In this document: piece after piece, positions 1-12,400 of the stretch | Position numbering within the stretch: the first letter of the stretch is position 1 | Layout: the number at the start of each line of letters is the position of its first letter | The notes under the pieces: model-generated | Seen by the model: the letters and a program-made list of their open reading frames with translations, nothing else | Told to the model about the DNA's origin: nothing | The model's database searches: none | Made by a program: the position numbers and the translations under genes | Source of the DNA: Botryllus schlosseri | Taxonomy: Eukaryota; Chordata; Ascidiacea; Stolidobranchia; Styelidae | Assembly (NCBI GenBank): GCA_000444245.1 | Contig: ATSW01002118.1 | Location: forward strand, 1-20,610 | Length of the DNA stretch: 20,610 nucleotides | Direction of reading: 5' to 3'

Positions 1-1
1 T

Positions 2-2152
2 CCCGCGGTGATCGACGATAAATCGCATCAAAAACAACTTGATCAACTGAAAGAGAAAGACCCGGAATTCTACAAATTCCTGAAAGATCAGGACGAGTCG
101 CTTCTACATTTCAACGATGAAGATTTCGACATCGACGCATCATCTGACGAGGATGGCGACACGGGAATCCACAAATTGCCGACAGAGTTAGAAGAAGCCA
201 GTGACCTTGAGATCGTTTCCGACGGCGATGACTCAGATGGACAAGACGAGGTGTCTGAAACTAAAAAAGACACTTCCATATTAGTGACCGTGAAAATGAT
301 AGGCGAGTGGAAAGATAAGCTAATGCAGGAGAAATCTTCGCTACCAGCCTTGAAAGAATTGATGAAAAGCTTCCACGCTGCTGTTGTGAGATTTACAGAG
401 TCCGGTAAACCCGAAGATAAAGAATCAAAGGTCCCGAAATCGAAATATAAGGTAGTAAGCTCTGAAATATTCAACGCCATCGTCGGATTATGCATACAGC
501 AAGTGGTGCCGTCGTTAGCGAAAATTCTCCACATCTCACAAAAGCAATCGTCGAATATGATCAAACCTCAGCGTAAAAAGTCATGGGACAAAGTACGTTC
601 GGCGGTGCAGTACTACCTACAAGATGTGATTATGTTGGATCAGCTTCTTTTGGAGCCGACGGTGCTCGGCGCCGCGTTACGTCACACAATATTGATGATT
701 CCGTACTATTTATGCTTCCCGAAAATTACGAAACAGCTGTTGAAGTTTCTCATCAAAACGTGGAGCGGATTTGAGGACGAGAGCATACGCGTGCTGGCTT
801 TTCTGTGCATCAACAGACTCGCTAAGTTGGACGGTGATAAATATTTGGACATCGTTCTCAAGCAATGCTACCTTGCGTACGTGTCAAATTGCAAGTTCAC
901 CTCACCTACTTTACTGCCCGTCATCAATTTTCTACAGCAGACATTGTGCGAGTTATTCGCCATCAAGCCGCAAGCCACGTATCCCATCGCTTTTCTGTAT
1001 ATCCGACAGCTTGCTATCCATCTCCGTAAAGCAATGACCGTGACGAAAAAAGAGAACTACCAAGCCGTGTACAATTGGCAATTCGTGCACTGCATCGGTT
1101 TGTGGTGTCGTATGGTTGGGAATATGTCTTCGGACGCCGTTATTAAACCGCTTCTGTATCCTCTTGTTCAAGTCAGTTTAGGAACGATAGACTTGTTACC
1201 GACAACAAGGTATTTTCCTTTGCGATACCGCATCGTAAAATACCTGATTACATTGATGGAGCACACGGATGTGTACATACCTCTTTTGCCTTACATTACG
1301 AAACCGACGAGGCTGGTGGAGTTCAGCAAAAAGTCGGGAGCTGTGATGGAACCGTTGAGCTTTGCGACGATGCTGCGTCTTTCCAATTCTCAATTGAAAG
1401 GGTCTAGTTATAGAAGCACCACGATGGACGAAATGTACGACGGTTTAATGGAATACGTCAACACGCAAGCTCACACTATTTCTTTTCCGGAAATGATCGT
1501 GCCCACGTTGATATCTTTAAAGAAATACACGAAAGGGTGTAAAGTCGCTACTTTCAGCAAGCCTATCCAGCAGCTGCTGACAAAATTTGAAGAGAATTCA
1601 AAGTTTATCATAGACAGAAGGTCGAGAGTGGATTTTGGTGTTGCAGACGTAAAATCGGTGTCAGATTGGGAGAGGTCGCTCAAAAACGAAGGCGTGCCGT
1701 TTAATAAGCATTTCAAGAATTACAAAAAGTCGAGACAGGTCGAAAACCGTGTTGCCCTGGCAGACAAGGACCGCATTGTAGAGGAAAGGCTGCCTCAAAT
1801 CGACCGGAAAAAGTTCGTCGAGCTCGCCAAAGCGAAAGACAGGGAGGAGCTGACCGAGCTTTTTGCCGGAGACGAAGACCTTGACTTCGGAATGGAACTC
1901 GACGAAAAGATTGATAATATGGATAGCCGCGGTAGAGATACCCGGAAGACTGTGAAACGCAAAAAGCGAGAGATTATTGAAGATGGAGGTGATTCTACTG
2001 ACCGGGAAAGCAACGAGAATGAAATTAGCGACGATAGCATGGATGTAGACGACGTAAAATCAAGTCCGAAAAAAATTGCCAGGTTTGATGATGGACTGGA
2101 TGAGCCAGATTTAGTAGATGATTTCCAATTCAGCTCGGATGAAGAGAAGTGA
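2..2152 (+). CDS. NOC2L: NOC2L: nucleolar complex protein 2 homologue (5'-partial)
   Basis: Noc2 family proteins act in the nucleolus and nucleoplasm with Noc1/Noc3 partners in 60S subunit assembly and export; the vertebrate protein is also reported as a histone-acetyltransferase inhibitor. The reading frame is open at the window edge, so the true ATG lies upstream; the GTG at 8 is not a start. It matches human NOC2L nearly end to end: DPEFYKFL near the N-terminus, an acidic stretch (residues ~36-82, counted from base 8), then the Noc2 core (~295-590) with NCKFTSP, LYIRQLAIHLR and NWQFVHC. A basic cluster KRKKR at residues 650-654 may be a nuclear localisation signal, and the tail is acidic and ends SSDEEK. 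The stop is TGA at 2150-2152. No intron interrupts about 2.1 kb, whereas the vertebrate gene has many. The frame is intact over its whole length, so a decayed retrocopy is unlikely. Identity is very secure. Confidence 0.97.
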   Translation, partial: PAVIDDKSHQKQLDQLKEKDPEFYKFLKDQDESLLHFNDEDFDIDASSDEDGDTGIHKLPTELEEASDLEIVSDGDDSDGQDEVSETKKDTSILVTVKMIGEWKDKLMQEKSSLPALKELMKSFHAAVVRFTESGKPEDKESKVPKSKYKVVSSEIFNAIVGLCIQQVVPSLAKILHISQKQSSNMIKPQRKKSWDKVRSAVQYYLQDVIMLDQLLLEPTVLGAALRHTILMIPYYLCFPKITKQLLKFLIKTWSGFEDESIRVLAFLCINRLAKLDGDKYLDIVLKQCYLAYVSNCKFTSPTLLPVINFLQQTLCELFAIKPQATYPIAFLYIRQLAIHLRKAMTVTKKENYQAVYNWQFVHCIGLWCRMVGNMSSDAVIKPLLYPLVQVSLGTIDLLPTTRYFPLRYRIVKYLITLMEHTDVYIPLLPYITKPTRLVEFSKKSGAVMEPLSFATMLRLSNSQLKGSSYRSTTMDEMYDGLMEYVNTQAHTISFPEMIVPTLISLKKYTKGCKVATFSKPIQQLLTKFEENSKFIIDRRSRVDFGVADVKSVSDWERSLKNEGVPFNKHFKNYKKSRQVENRVALADKDRIVEERLPQIDRKKFVELAKAKDREELTELFAGDEDLDFGMELDEKIDNMDSRGRDTRKTVKRKKREIIEDGGDSTDRESNENEISDDSMDVDDVKSSPKKIARFDDGLDEPDLVDDFQFSSDEEK

Positions 2153-3196
2153 AGAAGATGCAGGGCTATGTCCATGTGCATGATCGCTCATGGGATTCTG
2201 TTACTCCTTTTCGGGTGGAGTCACTGTGGGCAGATCAAATCTTGGGACATTGCTTCAGGCTTGACGGAAAAGCCTTTCCACAGCATGAGAGCGTACGATG
2301 GTTGTTGGTATTATTTATCCGAAAGGAGGCATCTTGTACATCGCTGTGGTCAAAATTCAATCATGTTTTTCACCGTTGCGCACAAATATTAGGATAATGG
2401 GGTTTATAAAATCAGTCAAACAGCATCTTACAGTAATGATGAAAGGATACGCCCATTTCATAAATAGTTGTGTGGTCATACACCCAATATTACTGAGATA
2501 ACATTGTCTTTCAATCAATTTTTACACTGAAATTTGTACCATGAGTGACCTAACATATCTTTCAACCCTGTGTGGTGGCTGTGCAACTTACATTTCTAAG
2601 TATTTATATTGGTGGTGGCATGTTGCCTTGGTATAACCTATTGTAGGGAACTGTCTAGTCACAGCTAGTAATGATTCAAGATTTTTCTATCTTTGACTGC
2701 CGGAGAAAAACTACAATAACTTATAAATGATTTGAAATGCTGGACTAATTTAGCTTTTAGATTATTATCAAGCGCACATGATTGTGTGTATGCGATTTTC
2801 CATTTGTACCATTTCTTGGCATAAATTCACGTTTTGTTGATAATGGTAAGGTAGTTGCTAATAATAGGTAGATCGAATACCTGACTTCATGATAAAATCT
2901 CCAATTTTGAGAAACACTCACAAGTAAGATTGTGGTATTCTAATAGTGTAGCAATTGTTTTCGAATCTAATTTGCTGTATATTGCTGGAAAGCCAAGCAG
3001 GTTACCATTAATGTGGGCTAATAATGCTGGGGCATGTTTTATTCATGTTAATTGCAATTTGCTATTGTACTGCCAACAGTTTTGAATAAATCATGGCCTG
3101 ATATCATTTGTGTTTTACTATGTGCCAACATGATCTTGTTGGATACGTGCTGTCCTGAATTTTGCGTGGTGGTCAACCCGATACATTCTTTTCCTA
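2153..3196 (+). other. NOC2L 3' UTR and short intergenic spacer
   Basis: AT-rich, non-coding. It contains TATAAA and CATAAA variants close to the NOC2L stop, but the first canonical AATAAA is at 3085. No promoter element, repeat or RNA gene is evident. Less than 1.1 kb separates the NOC2L stop from the POMGNT1 start codon. Confidence 0.6.
3085..3090 (+). terminator. candidate poly(A) signal of NOC2L
   Basis: AATAAA, followed about 20-35 bases later by a GT-rich run (TTTGTGTTTTACTATGTG), as expected of a cleavage site. It would give a 3' UTR of about 950 bases. Shorter variants near 2404 and 2459 are alternatives. Confidence 0.55.
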
Positions 3197-3197
3197 G
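3191..3197 (+). promoter_or_regulatory. strong 3' splice acceptor upstream of POMGNT1 start
   Basis: A pyrimidine tract TTCTTTTCCTAG ends at 3197, 67 bases before the ATG at 3265. It could be the acceptor of a 5' UTR intron, or a spliced-leader trans-splice site if this lineage uses one. The sequence alone cannot tell these apart. Confidence 0.4.
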
Positions 3198-3264
3198 GAA
3201 GTGTCTTGAGTAGTTCTTCACTGTTCTATGGCAGTTGGATGTCTTTTTAAGGTTATTGAATCAA

Positions 3265-3426
3265 ATGGGAGAAACGAAGCCGTACAGATCGGAAAAATGG
3301 TATTGGCATTCTATTAGAGACCGTTACAAGTTTCAATCGCAATGGAGCAGAAGAAACAAAGTGTCTTTCATGACATTTGTCACTTATTTATGCGGACCGC
3401 GGTACAACTTCACACAACTTTTGAAG
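3265..3426 (+). CDS. POMGNT1: POMGNT1 exon 1 (start codon, cytosolic tail)
   Basis: Codes residues 1-54, a basic tail rich in Trp/Tyr/Arg like the human one. The donor AAG|GTTGGA has an unusual +3 T, but it is the phase-0 site that joins correctly to exon 2, and GTTGG donors recur at exons 7 and 9. AAA|GTGTCT after 3360 is also phase 0 and would shorten the protein by 22 residues. Confidence 0.8.
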
Positions 3427-6400
3427 GTTGGAATTGAATTGACTGATTGAACCATGTTACATATGGCAAGGCTTGCAGGCAAGCGTCAATCCCATGTTTA
3501 ATGAGGGTGGTATTTGTGATTATGCTTCCAGCTTTAACTTCCCTTTAACTTTTGTTTGGTACTTGTATTCTGCAATATAAAAGCAGCCAGACACTCTTGC
3601 CAGTAGTATTTAGCATAAATTGCAACTGGACACTAATTCTAGTCCACTGACACGGGCATTCGACTACGAGTTTGCAATCTGGCTTGGATTTTGCAAGGAA
3701 GGCCAATTCGCTGGGTGATAGGCTATTTCAAAATTGTGTGTGTGGCATGATCTCAAATTGATTTCATGCTTCTCTTGGCACGATACCTTCATTTTTCCTG
3801 TCTTTATTCACTGTGCTCTCATCAGTAAACCAGGTCTGCACCCAGTATAATGACTCCTATCATGATAATCACATATAGTGCTAATATTGTCCTCATTAAT
3901 GAGCTGTCTGAACATGTGCACGCTGAACGTAAACTTATGAAGCAGGATGCAACTTATTTTGATTGACTGCAATTTTTGTGACGTCCTAATTATTATTTGG
4001 ATAGTAGTCCTGGTTGATATGCAATGCATAGCACCATAGCAGCTATGTTTTAACATCACATAGATATGTGAATAAGATTGATAGGATTTGCGTTTTGTAA
4101 ATACCTAATATCAATATTATTTCTGCCTATTACTGTACAAATCTAGTACTGTCACAGGCCTATGTATTGTATACACTATGCTTTGCTTACATTGTAGAAT
4201 ATTCTATCCTGATAATATAGTCTACTGGCACATAGCATTTGCAAGCTTAATCACATCCGCAGGAGTGGATTCAATGTTCTCAAATCCCGGATTAGAGCTT
4301 CAAACCCAAATCATGAATTCTCATTTTGTAGCATGCTGCAGACCATCCGTAGATGTGAATGATTATTTAGTAATCAAATCCAGTTTTATGTTCAACTCCA
4401 GTGGAAGCTAGAAGCATTCATTGTTGATTTTACAGATTGCATCGCTCATTTTGCTATCTGCAACATGCTTGCTGAATTTGAAATTGATCATGGAGACCAA
4501 CAACAAGTTGGAAAGCCATCAGCTGCTCTTGAATTTTGGTGCGTAAACAGTTTGCTATCTCTCCAAATTATCTGGTTCTTATTGTTATTCTTTGTAAGAT
4601 AACGGGGACGTGGAGCCTTTCATTGAAGATGATTATTTCGGTCACCTGCATCCTGATAATAAAGATGAAGTCATAGACTCCTTCGACATAAAGGTGTTGT
4701 TATTTTTTTACTCGATGTCGTAATTAGTTTAGAATTTTCATGCAGCTTGAGAATCTGCACTAATTTGTTTGAAATCATTCATTCCAACCTGTCGTGGTTT
4801 GGGATTTCACCTTTCCTGTCCCCAAAATCTATCACGAATGGTTCGAAATTTCACAATAATTATAGGTAGAGTCAATAATTTTCATTTGGCTCTGTTCTGA
4901 CCTACCGCATGTTATGACTCATCTTGGATAGCAGCATAGGCCTACATACTTATTATTGACTCGAGATTTCGTGTCCACCCAAGTGAACAAACCTCTCTAA
5001 ATTTGAAAGGTCTTATCAAGCCACGATGTCGTGGAAGTTACTGTGAACGAAGAGCAAGTGCATTACGATGGTGAAGAAGATTCCGGAAGAGGGATCCATG
5101 TCACTGTTATTCATGAATCTTCGGTAAGTGCCGATCTCAACTGTAGAGAATAATCAAGGCAGCGGACTTGGTTTCAAATTCGATTCGGAAAGCAGCGGGA
5201 TCTGAAATCCATAGGCCTATATATAGGTAGGCTACTTTACTTTGGGACTTGCTGTTTGTGAGATTTGTTGCGTCTATTTCAAGTTGTAGGAATGAAGTAA
5301 AACTTTGTGTAGCCTAATTCATAAATTCATGTTCTGGGGAAGAAGAAGGCGGAATTAGCTTATTCTATTCTATGACAATTAGAAAACGAGGGGTTTAAGA
5401 AGGCGGGTACTCTACTAGATATGAAAGAGGTTTGTGTCGATAGCTCCTGAACTCAGCCATTAGCCATTGTCAACATTCAAGCTGCCATATGCATCTTCAA
5501 TTCTTCATGAATAAGAGAGAATCACTATATATGTTAAAAATGTGTGAACTTATTACCGGGTAAATGCAGTGACAGTAATGTTAACCTGTTCGGATGATTT
5601 CAGTCATTGAAAATATTTAATAATCAAATCTATGGGATGAAAGTTAAGTACTTAAAAGTACTAAATTCCGCTTGTACTTGAAGTAGATGCAGCTCAAGTT
5701 AAAATCAAGCAACTGTAGTTCAAGTAATGGGAACCTGCTTCTATTACAAACCACCTTTACCTACTTGTCAATAGGGGGATGTCATGTCTCAAAGAACATT
5801 CGACACCAGCGTGATGAAGCAAGACCGGGAGATGGTGAAATTTCTGAATTCAATTTCCGCCGGTAGAATTCTTGTTTTTGCTACCAAGGTAAGCGTAGGT
5901 GAAAAGAAGATATGTTTGATGTGGTGTCTAGGTTCTAGGCATGATATAAATTTGCCGGGCTTAGTTTGGATTGGTATTTGGCCTACAAGTTGTCTAATTC
6001 TTTGGCCACAATCTATACTTTCGCTAGGACAGTAGTAGGCCTGGCATTTCAATGTAGCGTTCAGCTGTTCAGCCTGGTTATACCAACTCCTTTGCTTGAG
6101 TTAGCCTATTGTTCTATCAGTTGTGACTGGACCACATTGAAAGTTCCGGTTAAGGCTAATATTTTTCTCGACACGCAAAAGTGGTCAAACCAGTCATTGC
6201 TGGTACTCTAATAGAAGTAAAAGTTACATCGATATCCATGTAAGTGAAAAGGGCTGAAATAAATTTACCTGATGAAGCTAATTTGCCGCAGGTAACAAAG
6301 TTGATGCAAAAACATGTTCACGTATTTCTAGGATGAGGCGTCACTCCAATTGGGGACCGCTGCGAAAGAGAAACTTCGTCAACTGGGCAGCCGACTGATC

Positions 6401-9400
6401 GAACACATCGGCTTGAAAAGTGTGTGGAGCATGATCTCTTCTGCTAAAGGTAATTGTGCGTTCATGTAACTTCTAAATGGGCAGAATTAATGTTTACTGA
6501 GCCGGACAAGTGCCGCGTGAAGAGGACATAGATATCGGGGTGAAAGTTGTATGTTTTTATTTCGTAGCTCTGGTAATTTTGATTTTTTTTGCCAAGAATA
6601 TATAATGTACCAACTCTGATCTACTGATACCGGCCGTTTTTGTCAAAATCAAAATGGGGTATGGCAATTGCGGGCTGAAAATTAGCAGGAACAATTAGTA
6701 GCCGAGACTTTTTATAAGTATTTGAAATAATTTGTGTAGCTGGCTCCTGTGATATCTCTAAATCAGCAAAGCGGCTTTTCTGTGAGACCTCTGGTGCTGT
6801 GCAATTGTATCATTGAGCCTTTGGCTTCTGAAAATCTCGGTACCTGTAACCTACTAAAAGAAACATGTGAAAATCCTTCCGATTTGGTATTAACTTAAAA
6901 TTGTCCATTCAAAGTAAGCGTGCGGAGACCTCACCCTATAGTAAACTGACGGTATAGTTCGAAAATTGGTGTTTGTAGCATGCGTATGTACGTACGGTAT
7001 TGGTGACAAATGGTCATGCCACAAGTGCATGGAAATATGACTTCCCTTTACTGAAACGTACCTATTCTCCTAATCACAGGAATCAATTACGGGGAAAAAC
7101 TCGAAGAAGCTAGTGACAATGACTCGTGGGGTGCGTCTGTGGAAGTCACAGCACATATGAAGGCAGTTGACAGTCCAGGTTGGTTAAGAGCTACCATGTC
7201 AATCAGTGTAGCACCAAGTAAAAATAGTCGGTCAAGCCTCACAAAATCTGTAAACACACTTTTGTAGGCCGTGGTTGATTGATGGTTCATCTAACATTAA
7301 GGAGGCACTCATCGTCTCTGCTTGTTTTGCATAATACCTGGAAAATATCCACTGACCAGAATATGAAATTCCTTCACAGCATTTGCTGACAACTACCTGA
7401 AATTCTTTCTCCGTGTGACTGACTGTCAGGGTTGCAACCAAATCACAATGTTTTGATCATAAGTCAATCTCACTTTTCTAGTTTTGACTCGAGCCAGGTC
7501 AAGTCATTTTCAATTTACCACTGAGTCAAGTCCAAGTCAGCGAGCATAGGGGCCTGTCATTGTGTTGACTGTTCAATTGCGAGATAAAGTCTCGTCGAAC
7601 ACACTCTTTAGTACTCTGCTCAGTTGTATCTAATGCTTTGTATTCATAATATACTAGTTTTCCTCACTTTTAACAGCTCTGGTAGCATTCTCAAGTACCA
7701 GTAGACGAAATACCAATAGTGTGGTAACTTTACTATTCTTCGAAATTACAATCAATGAAATGTCGGTCTTGGCCTTCTGAGTCTTGAGTCATATGACTTG
7801 GTCCTAGTTATGCGCAGTGACAATGCACAGATTGACTCAGGTCGAGACATTTTCCTTATGTGGAGAAAATGACTTACATTGAGTCAAATCACGAAAAAAT
7901 CGCGCCATTAGTCATTACAACCATGGTCACTACTTAATTGCGTAGAGAATTTGCAACAGTCGAGTAATGTGTGCCAGAAGTTTTGCAAATTGGTAAGAAG
8001 TGATGACATCTTATCCTTATCTTTATATTATCGCAAACAGATGATGTTTGCCACTGGCCTGACAGTCCAGAGTCTGTACGCCGTGCGCGTTTCTGCTCTA
8101 TGTTCGACGGATATGGAGAACTGTGCCGTTGCAACGATCCATCTCCTGTCTCGTTTAACACCGGCGACCCGTTGCCCGCAAGCTCTATACCAGTAGCGGT
8201 GATTGCAAGCAACCGACCGCAGTATTTATACAGGTATGTCGATAACGAGGAATAGTTGTGTGTGTGCTACTGGAAAGCCGGCGACGTATATTGTGGGGAT
8301 AATGACTTGTCTATTTACATCTGATTAGGGCTTGATTGAGTGTGATCAAATCTGCCTCGAAATGCTGTATTTTATTTTGGTAATTTTGATGCCTTCTCCC
8401 GGCTTTAGCCCCTAATGATATCACCAACAGTCTCCATTGTGAGGATCATTGCTGTATTCTGTATCACAATAAAGACACTCCAATGATATCATGATGAATA
8501 TAAAATTCAATATCATGCTGAGGATGTGGTATTATTCTCAAACCATTGCGGGTGAAAGCATCTTGCCACTGAGAATTGCTTCAACCACCTAAAACATTAT
8601 CTGAAGGCAGCCTAACCACAGAGATACTGATTACGTTTATTTGATTTGGTTTAATAAATCTGACCGTATCGCGTCTAATTGTACTAGCGTTGTAACACCA
8701 TTTGCACAAATCTCTCGATATTTGATGCTGAGTAAAATCAATTATTATTACAAGCGCTGGCCGACATTAATCACCAGTATGATCTAGTAATTATAATGTT
8801 CTTGTTAAATAACAATTACAATTTCTTTCTATAATTGACACCTTGGGTGCAGACTGCTTGACCAGTCGCTTCAAATTGACCTTTGATTTCCTGCTATTTA
8901 GAATGCTGCGCTCTTTGTTGGCTGTGGACGGCGCTAATCCAGATAAGACGATCGTTTTCGTCGATGGTCAAGTTGAGGTTGGTGGTGGTTGTTGTTTCAA
9001 TCATTTTCGCTATTCAGTTACTCTGTTGATGGATCGTAAGTTAACTACCTCATCGAAAAAGTGTTCAAGATATTGCTACAAATGATTTTTTCCAAGTAGT
9101 TGATAACAGACATGCCTTACTTAATAAGGGGACCAATTAGGCATATCACCAGCCACCATCAGGTGCCTGTATACCGTAGATGAGCAATGCTTACTCATCT
9201 CATTGAGCATCGATTTGGAATTCATGAATTTGGCGGGACTCTGTTGAGATTCGAATTTACAATTGGTTTGGAGCTGGATTTGGACTGGAACAAAAAATTC
9301 GTTATAATTCCCAATATCCGTGTGACTTTTCAAAACGAATTCTGGACTTGGATCTCAGATATGGAACTCCTTATAATTTCATCACTTCCAGTCAAGCAGA

Positions 9401-12400
9401 GTGGAGTTTATGGCCTGTTTTCACCACAATCAGATCACCACTAAGTGGACAAATTCTGATACCTGGGTAATTTGATTTCAAGTCGATTATTATGATTGGA
9501 GCCAAGTGTTCAAGTATCACCTATTGTGACGTCAACACTAGGCTTAAAGGCGTATATTCGTTACTATTTAGAATCGTCCGTCACTACCCGAGTTGAATCA
9601 TTGCATTCTGACAGGCCAACTCAGGGCATCGTTGTGCCCAGCCTGAATTACCGCGTATCAAACTGACTAGTCCTATTGATAATTATAATACACAGTTGTT
9701 ATAATAACATCAATTTTGCAGGAACCGTACGAAGTCGGCAAGCTCTTCGGCCTTGAAACGTACCAGCACGTGCCAGTCGGCGTGAAAAGCGCCAGAATTT
9801 CGCAGCATTACCGCGCCAGTTTAGGGGCGATTTTTACTCTCTTCCCCGAGGCTGATAAAGCGATCGTTTTGGAAGAAGATTTGGAAGTGTCCCTGGATTT
9901 TTTCAGGTAAATATGATTATGTCGGGGCAATGGCGTCTAGTAACGGAGTCTGCATGGTATTATGTCAAAAGTATCTACCACCAAACACATTCTTTCTTTC
10001 TGATTTCATCTTGAAGTAGAATTTTTACCAGGGCTGTGGTTTCAGTAAAATTTCTCGTAAATGAGTCGTAGTCACGGAAATATTTTGCCACTCATTGGAG
10101 GCCACTTCCAAGACTATAAAACCAAGGGCAAAATTATATCGAAATAGCTTCGTTAGCACAACAGACACGTGGAATATTTTTCATTTCACTATAATTAGTA
10201 TGATGAGAAAAATTATGTATATGTTTTGGAATAACAGGTCACATCTATAAATGCATAAATATTGGATACAAGTGAATGATGTATTCAAAATAAAACAAAC
10301 CCCATTATTTTCGGCTGACACTGGTCAGGGTTAATCGTCAGCAACTTGTAAAGAATTGGTAAGAGCATCGTATATCATCGTATCTCCAGCATAAAATTTG
10401 GATGATCAAGACGAAGAGACTCAATATTTAGGGGTACTCAAACAAGGTTGGCGTATTTTGATCAAAGCGACTTCACAGCACATATATTGAAATTTGTATA
10501 TTTCAATAGCTTAACAGTAGGGTTACCATAGTCCTCTTTTAGATTTGTCCTCTTTTTTGACTTTTTTGAAAGTGTCCTCAGAGGACGCCCTTTGTCCTCT
10601 TTTTGAGATTTTTTCCTCTTTTTTGAGAATTTTGGTCAAATTTACGACCAAATTCGACTGAAATGCCGGAAATCATGCTGTAACGCTCCAGCGGGTATTT
10701 CGGGAGCTGAGCCGGAAGGTTGACCTGTTTTTTAGTCAAAATTTTACATTTTTCAGGATTATCCTCCGGTTTTGCAAGTCTGAAAATTCTGAAAAAGTGT
10801 CCTCTTTTCAGGTTTCCAAAATATGGTAACCCTACTTAACAGGGATGCCTCTACTGCACTCTGCAGCGATGAAGCTGGGAAATTTTGTAAACGACTCCAC
10901 GGTAACGGTGTTGTTGTAGAGCAGGGGTGTCAAACTCAAGTTGCGTCGTGGGCCGGGTTCAGACCTTCAACTGGCTCGCGGGCTGGACCAATCACATTAT
11001 TCCAAAATGTTACCTGAAAATTCATGCCAGTGTTGTCCAATACTCAATTATACATCATAGGGTTGGCATATGGCTGTGATGGCTTTGTTTTAGTCGTGAT
11101 CTGGCAATAATCCTACGTATGCATTATGAGGAATACACGAGATTTAACTGTAAACACAGACGTTGAAATTTGGTTCACTATTATTATATCACGATTAGTT
11201 TTTTTCTGGAAGTCGAGGAGCTGTTAAATGAAGTGCCACCACAGATATTTTAAATGTATTGCTGTGTAACAAATATGTTCACCATTTAGCCAGGTTTCTA
11301 ACTGGGGTTTTCACTTCTGTGAATAAATATGTTTGACTCTATTTTTCCACAAAACTCTTTGGTTCAGTGTGTACTTTTTGTTTCTCAGAATTAGGTGTTG
11401 CTGATGACCATTACAGTGAAGCCGTACCACCACTGTCGGGTGGTTATAACGTGGCGTATGAACGTACTCAACATTTTCTGTCTTGGGGGATTATTTAATG
11501 AAAATGTTTCGTACTAAAATTCTAAGCATTTATTGGAAATGTGCTGGATTACGGCCCTTTCCCAGAATCGCTTTGTGGCACGGACCAGATAGCTCATTAG
11601 ATGTTGACCAATTGCTGATTAGAGGCTGTGACCTAATTATGTGAACCAGAGTGACCCGCTTCTCTATGTCCGACAAATAAGTGCAGAACGATCGATAGGT
11701 TGGTTTACTGACCTAATAGAGTTAAGCACATGGCTGGTTCACTACTGCAATAAATGTAGTCCTTAAATCAATATTCAAGTTTACTGCCGCCAGTCGCATA
11801 TTTGAGTACCCTTCGGACCTATCATTTCTGACTTGCAGTAAAAATTGAATTGTTTCAACATCTACTTTGATTTTGACTTTGACCAGCTGTGAATTTCCCA
11901 GATACTTCAGCGACACCATGCACTTGCTGGACGAAGACACTTCTCTCTACTGCGTATCGGCCTGGAATGACCACGTGAGTCGTACTGTTGAGTTGTTTCT
12001 CTCGTAAAATTATACCGACAAGCCTCCTTTTGCATTAGGGCTACGAGCATTCGTGCCGCGATCCTTCTCTGCTGTATCGCGTCGAAACGATGCCGGGACT
12101 CGGCTGGATGTTGAAGAGGTCGCTGTTCGAAAAGGAGCTGGAACCGAATTGGCCGACTCAGGAAAAAGTATGAAAGGCCACCCAGATTTGCATAAACTAG
12201 AACGGAGACTAGAACTGCTCACTTTTCAAAATTCACAACTAGAACTACAACAAATCACTCTTCAAAACTCTCTACTAGAACTAGAACCTACGACCTTTCA
12301 AAATATGCAACTAATTTGCTGAAGCAAAGCTAACCAGATTCAATTCCGGACAAGTCATAGATATATATTTTATCGGATGGGTATTTCACATAAACGTCTG

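Larger units (their letters stand above)
4694..7079 (+). other. non-coding parts of POMGNT1 introns 3-6
   Basis: Introns of 316, 651, 443 and 630 bp between exons 3 and 7, with several TAGGCCTA-like words. Around 5645-5735 and 6205-6240 are short stretches rich in AGTACTT and AGAAGTAAAAGT words, also seen at 12632 and 14270. These may be worn scraps of one repeat family; nothing firmer can be said. Confidence 0.45.

Noticed and set aside
8-10. GTG as the start of NOC2L
   Set aside because: The frame is open to the window edge and the human N-terminus extends further; this codon is an internal Val.
3235-3264. Earlier start (TTG at 3235) for POMGNT1
   Set aside because: TTG is not a normal animal start; the first ATG in this frame, with good context, is at 3265.
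7948-7992. Possible extra POMGNT1 exon, CAACAG|TCGAG...TTG|GTAAGA
   Set aside because: In the required phase it gives an immediate stop (TCGAG then TAA), and exons 7 and 8 already join correctly.
11325-11345. Right end of the element starting at 10922 (GTTTGACTC)
   Set aside because: Only about seven bases match and the expected ACACCCCTG is missing.
12053-12322. 89-codon frame overlapping exon 12
   Set aside because: Wrong frame relative to the conserved exon; its tail is the minisatellite.
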